Assembly: GCF_009754945.1 (NCBI RefSeq)
Contig: NZ_WPIN01000012.1
Location: 186,001 to 250,000 of the forward strand
DNA length: 64,000 bases
Reading direction: 5' to 3'
From: Spirosoma arboris
Lineage (GTDB): Bacteria; Bacteroidota; Bacteroidia; Cytophagales; Spirosomataceae
Shown: in pieces, positions 8,926 through 17,535 of the stretch
Layout of the letters: each line of letters starts with the position of its first letter
Position numbering within the stretch: the first letter of the stretch is position 1
Translations under genes and position numbers: made by a program
Notes under the pieces: model-generated
What the model saw: the letters and a program-made list of their open reading frames with translations, nothing else
Database searches by the model: none
What the model was told of the DNA's origin: nothing

Positions 8926-8960
8926 GTGCGATTTCGCACAGGTTATTGCCGTTTCGCACA
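8926..8960 (-). promoter_or_regulatory. two tandem enhancer-like sites for the NtrC-type regulator
   Basis: TGCGATTTCGCACA (8927-8940) and TGCCGTTTCGCACA (8947-8960) match at 12 of 14 bases and start exactly 20 bp apart, two helical turns. The first is the core of a palindrome, GTGCGA-TT-TCGCAC (8926-8939). Placement upstream of the -24/-12 element fits binding by the Fis-type HTH of the regulator at 1111-2484 (inference). Confidence 0.5.
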
Positions 8961-8964
8961 GTTA

Positions 8965-9032
8965 CAAATACCCCCCCCTGAAGGGGGTTTAGTTCACTGG
9001 TGAGCAGAGCCCCCTTCAGGGGGGGGTATTTG
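8965..9032. repeat. 23-bp inverted repeat between divergent genes
   Basis: Arms CAAATACCCCCCCCTGAAGG... (8965-8987) and their complement (9010-9032) flank a loop of about 22 nt that holds the small palindrome TCACTGGTGA. It lies between the efflux operon and the divergent GH92 gene. The spurious minus-strand frame across it is not a gene. Confidence 0.65.
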
Positions 9033-9111
9033 CAGATAGGTTCTGGCACTTCCGAAAGGTTTTCGTACCTTTTTATCCCATTACCAGAGCCAATGGATAT
9101 CCCTTCAAAAA

Positions 9112-11400
9112 ATGACAAAAGTTAGCTTTACAATCCTCTTTCAATTTCTCTTTTTTATCTCCTTTGCCCAGCAGAATCTTGTTCCCTATGTCCACCCATT
9201 GATTGGCACAGAAAAAATGGGGCACACCTTTCCGGGTGCTACGGTGCCATTTGGGTCAGTTCAATTAAGTCCCGATTCGGATACATTATCGTATGAGTTC
9301 AATGGCAAGTACAACGGCGATGTTTACCGGTACTGCGCGGGTTATAAATACGAAGACAAAACGATTGTTGGGTTTAGTCATACGCACTTCAGTGGCACTG
9401 GCCATTCGGATTTGGGCGATTTTTTAATCATGCCAACGCAGGGCGCTTTGCAACTCAATCCAGGAGTGGCGTCGAATCCAAAGGGCGGGTACCGATCAGC
9501 GTTTTCCCACGCGAACGAGGTGGCCGAAGCGGGTTATTATAAAGTCAAACTCGATGACCATGCCATTACGGTTGAATTGACAGCTTCCAATCGGGTTGGG
9601 TTTCACCAGTATACCTTTCCCAAATCTGATCAGTCGCACATTATTCTCGATCTGATGCATGGCATTTACAATTATGAGGATAAAGGTGTCTGGACGTACG
9701 TACGAGTGGTAAATGACACATTGATAACGGGTTACCGGCAAACGAACGGCTGGGCACGTACCCGAACGGTGTATTTCGCCCTATCATTCTCGAAACCGTT
9801 TAAATCTTATGGCCAGAAAAATCTGGATAAAGTACAGGTCTACAAGGGCTTCTGGCGCAAATTCGACCAGACGAAAAACTTCCCGGAAATAGCGGGCAAG
9901 AAAATCCGTATGTATTTCGATTTCGATACGAATGAAGGAGAAAAAATAAAGTTGAAGATGGCCATTTCGCCGGTTAGTCAGGAGAACGCGTTGGCCAACA
10001 TGCAAGCCGAAATCCCGCACTGGGACTTCGAGCAAACCAAAGCACGGGCTCAGGCTGATTGGAATAAAGAGTTAACTAAAATCCAGATCGATGCTTCTGA
10101 AACGGATAAAGTGAATTTCTATACCTCACTGTATCACTCGTTTATTAACCCAACGATGTACATGGACGTCAATGGCCAGTATAAAGGATTGGATCAGGGC
10201 GTTCATTCGGCATCTGGGTTTACCAATTACACGACGTTCTCGCTTTGGGATACATACCGGGCACTCCACCCGTTTTTCAATCTGATTCAGCCCGGACGGA
10301 ACAATGATATGGTACAATCCATGTTGGCTCATTACGACCAAAGCACCCTAAAAATGCTGCCTGTCTGGTCGCATTACGCCAACGACAACTGGTGCATGAG
10401 CGGATACCACAGCGTATCAGTACTGGCCGATGCAGTGATCAAGGGAACATTTAAAGGCGATGCACAGAAAGCCCTTGACGCTTGTATTGCCACCTCCAAC
10501 CATCGTGATTATGAAGGTATTGGAGACTATATCGACAAAGGGTATATTCCTGAAAGCGCCAATAGAACCTCCGTATCAAATACGCTGGAATATGCGTATG
10601 ATGACTGGTGCATTGCCCAATTAGCCAAGAAGCTGAATCGCTCTGATGTATACGCCACCTACCTGAAACGTTCCGAAAACTGGAAGAACGTTTACGATAC
10701 GTCCATTGGGTTTATGCGTCCCCGATTGGCCAATGGCTCGTTCAAACCCGAATTCGACGTTTATAAAACGGAAGGACAGGGTTTTATCGAAGGCAATTCC
10801 TGGAATTTCAGCTTTTTCGTTCCGCAAAATCCAGCGGCTCTAATGCAGGCAATGGGTGGTCCTAAAAAGTTTGCGAATCGGCTCGATTCGCTCTTCTCGA
10901 TGCATCTGCCAGATGAGTTTTTTGCCGAAACCGAAGACATTACCCGCGAAGGAATCATTGGTGGGTATATTCACGGCAACGAACCGGCCCACCACATTGC
11001 CTATTTGTACAACTGGGCGGGGCAGCCCTGGAAAACACAGGAACGTATCCGTATGATCCTCAACATGCAGTACAAATCCACGCCCGACGGTTTGGGCGGC
11101 AACGACGACTGTGGGCAAATGAGTGCCTGGTACATGTTCTCGTCAATGGGATTTTATCCAGTAGCACCCGGCTCAGAAGAGTATTCGCTAGGCAGCCCTT
11201 CGGTCAAAAGTGCCCGTCTGAATCTCGAAAATGGGCAGACATTTACCATCGAAGCCATCAATCAGGGCGACAAAAATGTGTATGTGCAAAAGGTACTGCT
11301 GAATGGAAAGGAACTAACCCAGCCCGTCATTACGCATACAGACATTATGAAAGGCGGCAAGTTGACGTTTTACATGAGTGCAAAGCCAGCGAAAAAGTAG
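9112..11400 (+). CDS. GH92 family glycosidase (putative alpha-mannosidase)
   Basis: Secreted or periplasmic exo-acting glycosidase; GH92 enzymes are calcium-dependent inverting alpha-mannosidases that trim mannose from glycans. The protein is 762 aa with a signal peptide (MTKVSFTILFQFLFFISFA). The N-terminal hallmark HPLIGT (28-33) with GHTFPGATVPFG follows. Further signatures are the EGNSWNFSFF segment (Glu560, position of the general acid) and GGNDDCGQMSAWYMFSSMGF (Asp665/Asp666, general-base region). The family's usual length is 700-800 aa, so it looks complete. It stands alone on the plus strand; no SusCD pair is nearby, so it is not in a typical polysaccharide locus. A weak TACCTTTT box lies at 9066-9073. 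Confidence 0.92.
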   Translation: MTKVSFTILFQFLFFISFAQQNLVPYVHPLIGTEKMGHTFPGATVPFGSVQLSPDSDTLSYEFNGKYNGDVYRYCAGYKYEDKTIVGFSHTHFSGTGHSDLGDFLIMPTQGALQLNPGVASNPKGGYRSAFSHANEVAEAGYYKVKLDDHAITVELTASNRVGFHQYTFPKSDQSHIILDLMHGIYNYEDKGVWTYVRVVNDTLITGYRQTNGWARTRTVYFALSFSKPFKSYGQKNLDKVQVYKGFWRKFDQTKNFPEIAGKKIRMYFDFDTNEGEKIKLKMAISPVSQENALANMQAEIPHWDFEQTKARAQADWNKELTKIQIDASETDKVNFYTSLYHSFINPTMYMDVNGQYKGLDQGVHSASGFTNYTTFSLWDTYRALHPFFNLIQPGRNNDMVQSMLAHYDQSTLKMLPVWSHYANDNWCMSGYHSVSVLADAVIKGTFKGDAQKALDACIATSNHRDYEGIGDYIDKGYIPESANRTSVSNTLEYAYDDWCIAQLAKKLNRSDVYATYLKRSENWKNVYDTSIGFMRPRLANGSFKPEFDVYKTEGQGFIEGNSWNFSFFVPQNPAALMQAMGGPKKFANRLDSLFSMHLPDEFFAETEDITREGIIGGYIHGNEPAHHIAYLYNWAGQPWKTQERIRMILNMQYKSTPDGLGGNDDCGQMSAWYMFSSMGFYPVAPGSEEYSLGSPSVKSARLNLENGQTFTIEAINQGDKNVYVQKVLLNGKELTQPVITHTDIMKGGKLTFYMSAKPAKK

Positions 11401-11430
11401 GTTGCTATTTTCCGTAAAATTTGCAACCTA

Positions 11431-11516
11431 TTTTTTGTCATTCCGACCTCAGGAGGAATCTCAAGCTTCATATTAATCAAGCTTGAGATTCCTCCTGAGG
11501 TCGGAATGACAAAAAA
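11431..11516. terminator. 38-bp perfect hairpin, bidirectional terminator between convergent genes
   Basis: Arms 11431-11468 and 11479-11516 are perfect inverted repeats with a 10-nt loop. One arm begins TTTTTTGTCATTCCGACC and the other ends with six A, so each strand has a T-run. It lies between the stops of the GH92 gene (plus) and the SDR gene (minus). Confidence 0.8.
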
Positions 11517-11537
11517 TAAATCAATGATAAAACCTTT

Positions 11538-12278
11538 CTACACCAGCACCGCTCCACCATCAACCGTAATGATCTGACCAGTACTGAATGGCTGTCTTAG
11601 TAGATATAGATAGGTTTGTGCAATATCCTCCGCTTCGCCAACCCGTTTAACGGGCAACGAACTTCCAATCTGGCTATACATACCCTCCCGATCAGCGTCT
11701 GACATACCCGACCACAAATTGGTTTTTACTACCCCCGGCGATACAGCATTGACACGCACTGGCGCAAGTTCCATCGCCATGGCTCGGGTGAAGCCCTCCA
11801 TAGCGGCACAAATGCTCGCACCTAACGACCAGCCAGCATTGGGTCGCTGACTGGCAATACCACTAGTCAGCACAATGGAGCCGTCTTTACTCATATGCGG
11901 ATATCCATATTTAACGGCCATAAACGCACCCCAATAGCGAATATTGAAGTACGAACGAGCCTCATCAAGTTGTGCATTGGCAAGATTACTTAATTTAATC
12001 CCTTCTCCAGCCGTATAAACAAGGTGATCAAATCCGCCTATCTGATCGAAAAAGCCGACGACTTCCTGCTCATTGGTTAAGTCCACACGATACCCTTCGC
12101 TACCTTCTGGCAGTTCGGTTAAAGCCTGATCAATACGTTGTTGATTGCTGGATGCAATAATAACTTGTGCCCCTTCTGCCGCGGCTGCTTTGGCGGTTGC
12201 CAACCCAATACCTGAGCTCCCTCCTATTAATACGACTCGTTTCCCAACTAAAAAACCGTTCACTGTTTGCTGATTCAT
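11538..12278 (-). CDS. atypical SDR-family oxidoreductase lacking YxxxK
   Basis: Rossmann-fold short-chain dehydrogenase homologue, about 246 aa from MNQQTVNGFLVGKRVV. The nucleotide-binding GGSSGIG loop and the DLTN and PVRVNAVSPGVVKTNLW segments are clear. The usual catalytic Tyr-x3-Lys, expected about 13 residues after the Ser in LTSGIAS, is absent: that part reads RPNAGWSLGASICAAMEGF. Homologues with this 'GA..GAVEGF' type of sequence are known, so it is a recognised divergent branch rather than a broken gene, but the chemistry is uncertain. A longer start at 12335 is possible. It follows a Crp/Fnr gene on the same strand, separated by a strong hairpin. Confidence 0.82.
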   Translation of the reverse strand: MNQQTVNGFLVGKRVVLIGGSSGIGLATAKAAAAEGAQVIIASSNQQRIDQALTELPEGSEGYRVDLTNEQEVVGFFDQIGGFDHLVYTAGEGIKLSNLANAQLDEARSYFNIRYWGAFMAVKYGYPHMSKDGSIVLTSGIASQRPNAGWSLGASICAAMEGFTRAMAMELAPVRVNAVSPGVVKTNLWSGMSDADREGMYSQIGSSLPVKRVGEAEDIAQTYLYLLRQPFSTGQIITVDGGAVLV

Positions 12279-12347
12279 AACCTGATTTATTTGCTTTTGA
12301 CGCAGCAAATTTCCCTCAGCGAACGGGAGTTTCATTTACCAAATGGT

Positions 12348-12425
12348 AAAAACGGAATTGGTGAGACAGACATACGCCATATCTTTGGAGATATGGCGTA
12401 TGTCTGTCTCACCAATTCCGTTTTT
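12348..12425 (-). terminator. 37-bp perfect hairpin terminator after the Crp/Fnr gene
   Basis: Arms 12348-12384 and 12389-12425 are perfect complements around a TTGG loop and end in a run of five T. The right arm overlaps the stop codon (12424-12426) of the Crp/Fnr gene. It probably uncouples that gene from the SDR gene. Confidence 0.75.
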
Positions 12426-13035
12426 AAAAGCTATTTCTTCGAATCCGGCTCAGCGATTGTTGGGTAATGCCTAAATACGACGCAATACTCTGTAAGGACA
12501 CCCGCAACGCAATCTCCGGCTGGCGGATTAAAAATTGTTGATAGCGCGTCATGGCATCCTCCCCTAAATAGGCATTCCGAATCTGAATTTTGTACAGCAG
12601 TGTCTGTTGCGTCAGTTTATCAATCAGCTCTTTCAGGTAAGGGAAGCGATCGTAGAGAAGCAATAAACTGCGTTTCGGCAGGACAATCACTTGTGTAGGG
12701 CAAGCCGCCCGAATACTTTCTCTGGCCGGAACACCCCGATTGAAACTGTCCAGAATGGTTACCAGTTGGTTTTCTTTCAGGAAATAGTGAGTCAGTTCCC
12801 GCCCCTGCTCGTTCTGGGTAACAATGCGCACAACTCCATCGCAAATGAAAAAGAGATTCGTAGCAATAGAACCCTCTTTGAGCAGATAGTCGCCCTCAGC
12901 CAGGCTCCGATACGACAATTCCTGCTGAATCACATCGACATCGGCCGACGGAATATTCTTAAAAAGACGTAAATAAGTAAATAAGGGGACAAACCGAGTT
13001 GCATCCTGACGCTCTGTATGTGGTTCGGTATCCAT
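12424..13035 (-). CDS. Crp/Fnr-family transcriptional regulator
   Basis: 203 aa. An N-terminal cyclic-nucleotide-binding-like beta-roll (about 30-125, with EGDYLLKEGSIATNLFFICDG) is followed by a dimerisation helix and a C-terminal HTH (about 175-200, SLQSIASYLGITQQSLSRIRR). The pattern is that of the Bacteroidota Crp/Fnr group annotated as cyclic nucleotide-binding regulators. No Fnr-type cysteine cluster is seen, so oxygen sensing by an iron-sulfur centre is unlikely. The same-strand neighbour SDR is a plausible target (inference). Confidence 0.9.
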   Translation of the reverse strand: MDTEPHTERQDATRFVPLFTYLRLFKNIPSADVDVIQQELSYRSLAEGDYLLKEGSIATNLFFICDGVVRIVTQNEQGRELTHYFLKENQLVTILDSFNRGVPARESIRAACPTQVIVLPKRSLLLLYDRFPYLKELIDKLTQQTLLYKIQIRNAYLGEDAMTRYQQFLIRQPEIALRVSLQSIASYLGITQQSLSRIRRNSF

Positions 13036-13095
13036 GCTAAAAACAGCTTAAAAGCGGAACGATGAAATGGCCCGCATTGATCGCCATAAAAATAG

Positions 13096-14175
13096 CTATA
13101 ATCCAGGAACCTGCTTGATTATGCCTTTAGGTTGATAACGGATTCGTTTGCCGAAAACAAGTCGAATATAGTCCGCATTAGTATTGATTAATCCTTGCGA
13201 GAAGGTTCGATTCATCAACGTGGACGACCCATATAATCCACCATAAAAGATACTTGAGCTATAGCCAATCGTAGCCGATGCAATTCCCTCCCAGCCAAGC
13301 TGTAGCCGACTTTCGGTGCCCGTCAACTCGTTATGGGTTTGTTGCAATAAAATCGTTGCCCCCGGTCGTACGGTGAAACTGATAAAATAGTGCTTGCGAA
13401 AGACAATCGTCTGGCTATAGCCTAGATCAATGCCCACGGCCAGCGATTTTAGGTTTAGCAAACGAGACTCAGGCCGGAAATCATCGTGCAATGCCGAAGG
13501 TACTATCGATGAATCAGCCCGAATGAGCTGATAGGTTAGCGATGTGCCAACGTTCCAGGAACTTGCCCCTTTGCGTTGCTCCTCGCGCTGAAGCAACGCA
13601 GCAGGAGTCGAGAGTTGTAGCGGATTAAACTGATATAACAACCGGCTTGACACAGTCTGACTTCGCAGATCGTCCCGATATGGATAGGCGGAATGATGGT
13701 CAAACCAGTTTGCTTCAAGAATGTCAGGATTGCTGATATAAAAACCCCGATAAAACTGATACTGGGTAGATAACCAATATCGTCGGTTGTTTAAATTGAT
13801 AGTAATCCCAAATGGTTTTGTCTTCCCCCTCAGATCGTTGTTGTAACCGAAAAAAGGAAGCTTAACCGTTATTTCCGTTCCGAACCACTTGTAGTTGATA
13901 CCCGGCCCGAGGGTCCAGGCCAGGTTGGGCCTATAGATTAATGAATTGGGCGATCCAGCCACACGCAACGTATAATCCTGCCGGTCGCTGACAATATAAA
14001 AATGTAACTGCCGATAATAGGTCGTTATGTACGCTCGATCAACCCGTGGGATCTTGGTTTTCAACAATGTATCCAGCGGAATACCTAACAGGCTAAGTCC
14101 CTGACCATAACTACCAAAGTGGCTCCCGATCAGCAGGATAAGCAGTAACCATCTACCCCGTAAACCTTTACCCAT
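13096..14175 (-). CDS. DUF4421 family outer-membrane-like protein
   Basis: 359 aa with a signal peptide (MGKGLRGRWLLLILLIGSHFGSYG). The remainder alternates aromatic and polar residues in amphipathic beta-strands (GPGINYKWFGTEITVKLPFFGY, RRYWLSTQYQFYRGFYI, FYGGLYGSSTLMN), as in an outer membrane beta-barrel, and it ends with a strand-rich C-terminus. I recognise the DUF4421 pattern; its function is unknown. Gaps to neighbours are about 55-60 bp, so operon membership is uncertain. Confidence 0.75.
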   Translation of the reverse strand: MGKGLRGRWLLLILLIGSHFGSYGQGLSLLGIPLDTLLKTKIPRVDRAYITTYYRQLHFYIVSDRQDYTLRVAGSPNSLIYRPNLAWTLGPGINYKWFGTEITVKLPFFGYNNDLRGKTKPFGITINLNNRRYWLSTQYQFYRGFYISNPDILEANWFDHHSAYPYRDDLRSQTVSSRLLYQFNPLQLSTPAALLQREEQRKGASSWNVGTSLTYQLIRADSSIVPSALHDDFRPESRLLNLKSLAVGIDLGYSQTIVFRKHYFISFTVRPGATILLQQTHNELTGTESRLQLGWEGIASATIGYSSSIFYGGLYGSSTLMNRTFSQGLINTNADYIRLVFGKRIRYQPKGIIKQVPGL

Positions 14176-14229
14176 GCTTTAAAACAGGAAACTATCTTGC
14201 CATTAACATGAGCAAAATAGATAATGTTT

Positions 14230-15204
14230 TTACAAGACTACGACCGCTTTACCGATTACCTTACGTTCCATCATGTCGGTGAGCGCTTGCGGAGCTTCGG
14301 CCAATGTATAGTGCTTCGAGATATAGGGTGAAATTTTACCTTCCATCGCCCAAATGGCAATGTCCTGCATATTTTGCTGGCTCAGGGCGGCTTCTTTCTG
14401 CGTAAACATGCCCCAGAAAACACCCACCAGCGAGCTTCCTTTAAGCAGCGCCAGATTGAGTGGAATTTTCGGGATTTCACCACCAGCAAACCCAACGACC
14501 AGGTATCGCCCTCGCCAGGCCAGCGAACGAATGGCTGGCTCTGCCCATTTATCACCAACAGGATCGTAGATGACGTCAACGCCTTTGCCCTGTGTGATGT
14601 CTTTGATACGTTCGCGCAGATCTTCTTTGGTGTAGTTGATCATGTAGGTAGCCCCTTTCTCGTTGCAGACAGCCAGTTTTTCGTCGGAGGAAGCAGCTGC
14701 AATGACCGTAGCTCCCATCATATCGCCTAATTCAACCGCAGCTAAACCTACCCCTCCGGCAGCTCCCAAAACCAGGAGCGTTTCGCCAGGCTGAAGTTGC
14801 CCGCGATCTTTCAGTGCGTGATACGACGTTCCATACGCATACATGGTCGATGCGCCTGTAATGAAATCCATTCCCTTTGGTAGTGGAATCGTGGTTCGGG
14901 CATCCGAAATTCGCTCTTCGGCCAATCCGCCATGCGAGCCGAAAGTAAATACACGATCGCCGGGTTTAACGTGTTTTACACCTTCGCCCACCGATGTCAC
15001 AATACCCGATGATTCACTCCCTGGCGAAAACGGCAGCGGAGGTTTAAACTGGTACATATTCCGAATCGTAAGTGTATCCGGAAAATTCAGGCTACAGGCT
15101 TTCGTCTGAATCAACACTTCGCCAGGACCAGGCACAGGCGAGGGAATGTCTTCGAGTGTAAGCGTATCGGGCAGGCCGTACGCGCGGCAAAGAATAGCTT
15201 TCAT
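14230..15204 (-). CDS. NADPH:quinone oxidoreductase, zinc-independent MDR family
   Basis: 324-aa cytoplasmic medium-chain reductase. A GroES-like N-terminal domain (MKAILCRAYGLPDTLTLEDI; SLNFPDTLTIRN) is followed by a Rossmann domain with GAAGGVGLAAVELGDMMGA and a typical NADP-binding tail. The Cys/His zinc ligands of alcohol dehydrogenases are missing, as in QOR/zeta-crystallin-type enzymes that reduce quinones or enones. Only 6 bp separate its start from the stop of the upstream HTH/TM protein, so they may be co-transcribed. Substrate unknown. Confidence 0.9.
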   Translation of the reverse strand: MKAILCRAYGLPDTLTLEDIPSPVPGPGEVLIQTKACSLNFPDTLTIRNMYQFKPPLPFSPGSESSGIVTSVGEGVKHVKPGDRVFTFGSHGGLAEERISDARTTIPLPKGMDFITGASTMYAYGTSYHALKDRGQLQPGETLLVLGAAGGVGLAAVELGDMMGATVIAAASSDEKLAVCNEKGATYMINYTKEDLRERIKDITQGKGVDVIYDPVGDKWAEPAIRSLAWRGRYLVVGFAGGEIPKIPLNLALLKGSSLVGVFWGMFTQKEAALSQQNMQDIAIWAMEGKISPYISKHYTLAEAPQALTDMMERKVIGKAVVVL

Positions 15205-15210
15205 GTAGTT

Positions 15211-16542
15211 TTAAAATTTATCCTCAAATGCAGTGGTTCCGTCCAGTCGATTAAAGCGAACGAAATCTACTGAACCCGTGCCTTCAAATTCGTAGCTGAC
15301 ACCTACAATATCGGTAAACGCATTGGGTGCGATAGCCTCATACGCCTTTTTACCACCCACAAAAAGTTGCACGTGTTTATTTCGAACCTCACACCGAACG
15401 TCTACCCACTTAGTCAAATCGGCACCGAAGGCTGACAAATCCGTGGTCTTTGCCTCTGCATAATGGCCAGCCAGGTATAAGTTCAAATCGGCGATACAGC
15501 CCTTCGCCGACAGCGGAATCGATAAGTATTGATTTTTGCACAGCACTAAGATATGAACATGCTGGCACGCCGAGGACCCTTTTCTGAAGTCATTCTTCAC
15601 CCGCGTTTCGAATACAAAATTTCTGGCGTTGAGTCGCTCAAACTCACGTACATAGCGATAAAGCACTGTTGGGGGCTGGGGTTGCATCGGAATATTATGG
15701 GCCTCAATAGCTGCAACCGACAAACCCAGGGCACCATTATGGATAGCTTCTTCGGGTTTAACGTAAACCGGAACGGGATTCCGCATAACAGCTACGTGCC
15801 AGCCATCCGACAGAATCATCAGATTGTGTTGCTTCACGATCTGCCTGCCTATCACCAGCTTGGCCCGATAGTAGCCCGGCGTATAATAAATAGAGGTGTA
15901 TTCGTGACCATTCTTTGGTACCAACTCGCGCCGATTCGGGTCCCACGATTGTTGGATAAATACCGAATCGGTGGGCGAGGCTGTAGCGTCATAGTGAAAA
16001 ACGACCGAGTTCGGAAGCCCTTTCGTCACCGGTCGGCTACTGAATGAGAAGTCGGCAGAAGAGAGTGGCTCTGGCGTAGCATAATTCAGAAAAAAGACCA
16101 GCGTCCCGACGATTCCAGCCAATAACCCACCCCCAATCCACCAGCGACGTTTGTCAGATGAACGGCGCAATTGAACCGGTTCTGGCACAACCGCCGGCAT
16201 TTTTTTTAGATGCTCAGGCTGGACAATCGACTCGTATTGAGGCAAACCGTCTTGTGGAAAATCATTCTGCGGGGCATCTTTAAAATGCGACCAATTTTCA
16301 TAGCCAACAAACTGCACCAGGGCATTGAGCGTGGTAGCTGTAGGGGCAGAATCGTAGCGCACGCGTCCCCAGACTCGTTTTAGGGTGGTCACACTTAAGG
16401 AGATGCCCGTTTGATCGGCAATCTGCTCACCAAGCCGCTCAAAATCCTGGGTAGACCAACCGTCGCTTCTCCCCCAGCCTATTTTCTCCTCAATCAACCG
16501 ACGGCAGCGGGTGAGTTCTCTATCTTCCTGTTGCGTAATCAT
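15211..16542 (-). CDS. HTH-like / transmembrane / lectin-like protein of unknown function
   Basis: 443 aa. The N-terminal 90 residues (CRRLIEEKIGWG...TTLKRVWGRVRYDSAPTATTLNAL) look like a DNA-binding XRE-like helical domain, a type found fused to many Bacteroidota proteins. One TM segment follows (about 133-152, WWIGGGLLAGIVGTLVFFLN). A beta-rich PKD-like stretch leads to a C-terminal ConA/LamG-like domain (about 290-440) ending SVDFVRFNR. The layout suggests a DNA-binding domain in the cytoplasm and a carbohydrate- or ligand-binding domain outside. Function not recognised. It is divergent from the alpha/beta hydrolase operon, whose products also carry ConA-like folds. Confidence 0.7.
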   Translation of the reverse strand: MITQQEDRELTRCRRLIEEKIGWGRSDGWSTQDFERLGEQIADQTGISLSVTTLKRVWGRVRYDSAPTATTLNALVQFVGYENWSHFKDAPQNDFPQDGLPQYESIVQPEHLKKMPAVVPEPVQLRRSSDKRRWWIGGGLLAGIVGTLVFFLNYATPEPLSSADFSFSSRPVTKGLPNSVVFHYDATASPTDSVFIQQSWDPNRRELVPKNGHEYTSIYYTPGYYRAKLVIGRQIVKQHNLMILSDGWHVAVMRNPVPVYVKPEEAIHNGALGLSVAAIEAHNIPMQPQPPTVLYRYVREFERLNARNFVFETRVKNDFRKGSSACQHVHILVLCKNQYLSIPLSAKGCIADLNLYLAGHYAEAKTTDLSAFGADLTKWVDVRCEVRNKHVQLFVGGKKAYEAIAPNAFTDIVGVSYEFEGTGSVDFVRFNRLDGTTAFEDKF

Positions 16543-16680
16543 AAAAACCTACTCATCAACCACTTACTCTCTTGTGCAAACTTGAACAGAAGTTGAACGC
16601 CATTGAATGGCTCTTGTGTGACGGGCTTCGCAAGTTTGTTTTCGTTCGCGCTTAATTAACCAAATGTACTGAAACAAACG

Positions 16681-17535
16681 ATGAAAAAACGGCCGAAAGT
16701 CTTTGTATTTCTGCTTCTGATGCTTGCCCATCTAGTCAATGCCCAAACCGCAGTCCCATACGGCAACAATCTACAAGCTGGCCACTATTACAACGTAGGC
16801 GATGCCAAAATCTACTACGAACTCTATGGAAAAGGCAAACCTATTGTGCTCCTGCATGGCGGCCTGTTCGGGTACATTGATGAATACGAATTCCTGATTC
16901 CGAAGCTAGCCCAAACGCATCAGGTCATCGCGATTGGCACTCGTGGACATGGCAAATCGGAGATTGGTACCAAGGCGTTTTCGTACCAGCAACTCGCCGA
17001 CGATGCCTTTGCCGTCATCAGGAGTATAACCAAAGATAGCGTGCTCGTACTTGGTTTCAGTGATGGCGGAATAACGGGCTATAACCTCACGGCTACGCAC
17101 CCCGAGCTGGTTCGAAAACTGGTTGCCATTGGATCACCCCAACGATCAGCTGACCGCGTTTTGTCCGTTCAGGAAGAAGGTAAAATGACACCCGAACGGC
17201 TGGACAAGATGGCTCCCGATTTCGTAAAATCCAGAAAGGCGATTATGCCCGACGCGAGCCGGTGGAGCGAGTTACTGGATAAGCTTGACGTGCTTTGGAA
17301 TCAGCCGACGTTCATTTCCGACGCGGCTATTCGCCAAATCAAATGCCCCGTTCTGGTCATGGCGGGTGACAAAGACCCTTATTTCAAGACTGAAAAAGTC
17401 GTCGAAACAGCCCGGATTTTTCAGCATGGCACCTTGTCCATTATTTCAGGCTGTGGACATGTCGTACTCTATTGCAACTTCCCGGCGGTCTGGGAAGCAA
17501 TCGTTCCATTTATCAATAAACCCTCAAAATCATGA
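16681..17535 (+). CDS. secreted alpha/beta hydrolase
   Basis: 284 aa with a signal peptide (MKKRPKVFVFLLLMLAHLVNA). The alpha/beta-hydrolase fold shows oxyanion motif HGG (60-62), nucleophile elbow GFSDGG with Ser127, the acid in AGDKDPYF and the catalytic His260 in GCGHVV, so the triad looks intact. It probably acts in the periplasm on an ester or lactone; the substrate is unknown. The stop overlaps the next start as ATGA, so it is coupled to the lectin-like gene behind it. It may form a three-gene unit to 19316. Confidence 0.9.
   Translation: MKKRPKVFVFLLLMLAHLVNAQTAVPYGNNLQAGHYYNVGDAKIYYELYGKGKPIVLLHGGLFGYIDEYEFLIPKLAQTHQVIAIGTRGHGKSEIGTKAFSYQQLADDAFAVIRSITKDSVLVLGFSDGGITGYNLTATHPELVRKLVAIGSPQRSADRVLSVQEEGKMTPERLDKMAPDFVKSRKAIMPDASRWSELLDKLDVLWNQPTFISDAAIRQIKCPVLVMAGDKDPYFKTEKVVETARIFQHGTLSIISGCGHVVLYCNFPAVWEAIVPFINKPSKS

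Noticed and set aside
8900..9118. 72-aa minus-strand frame across the hairpin before the GH92 gene
   Set aside because: Its sequence is dictated by the inverted repeat (8965-9032) and by the enhancer-like sites.
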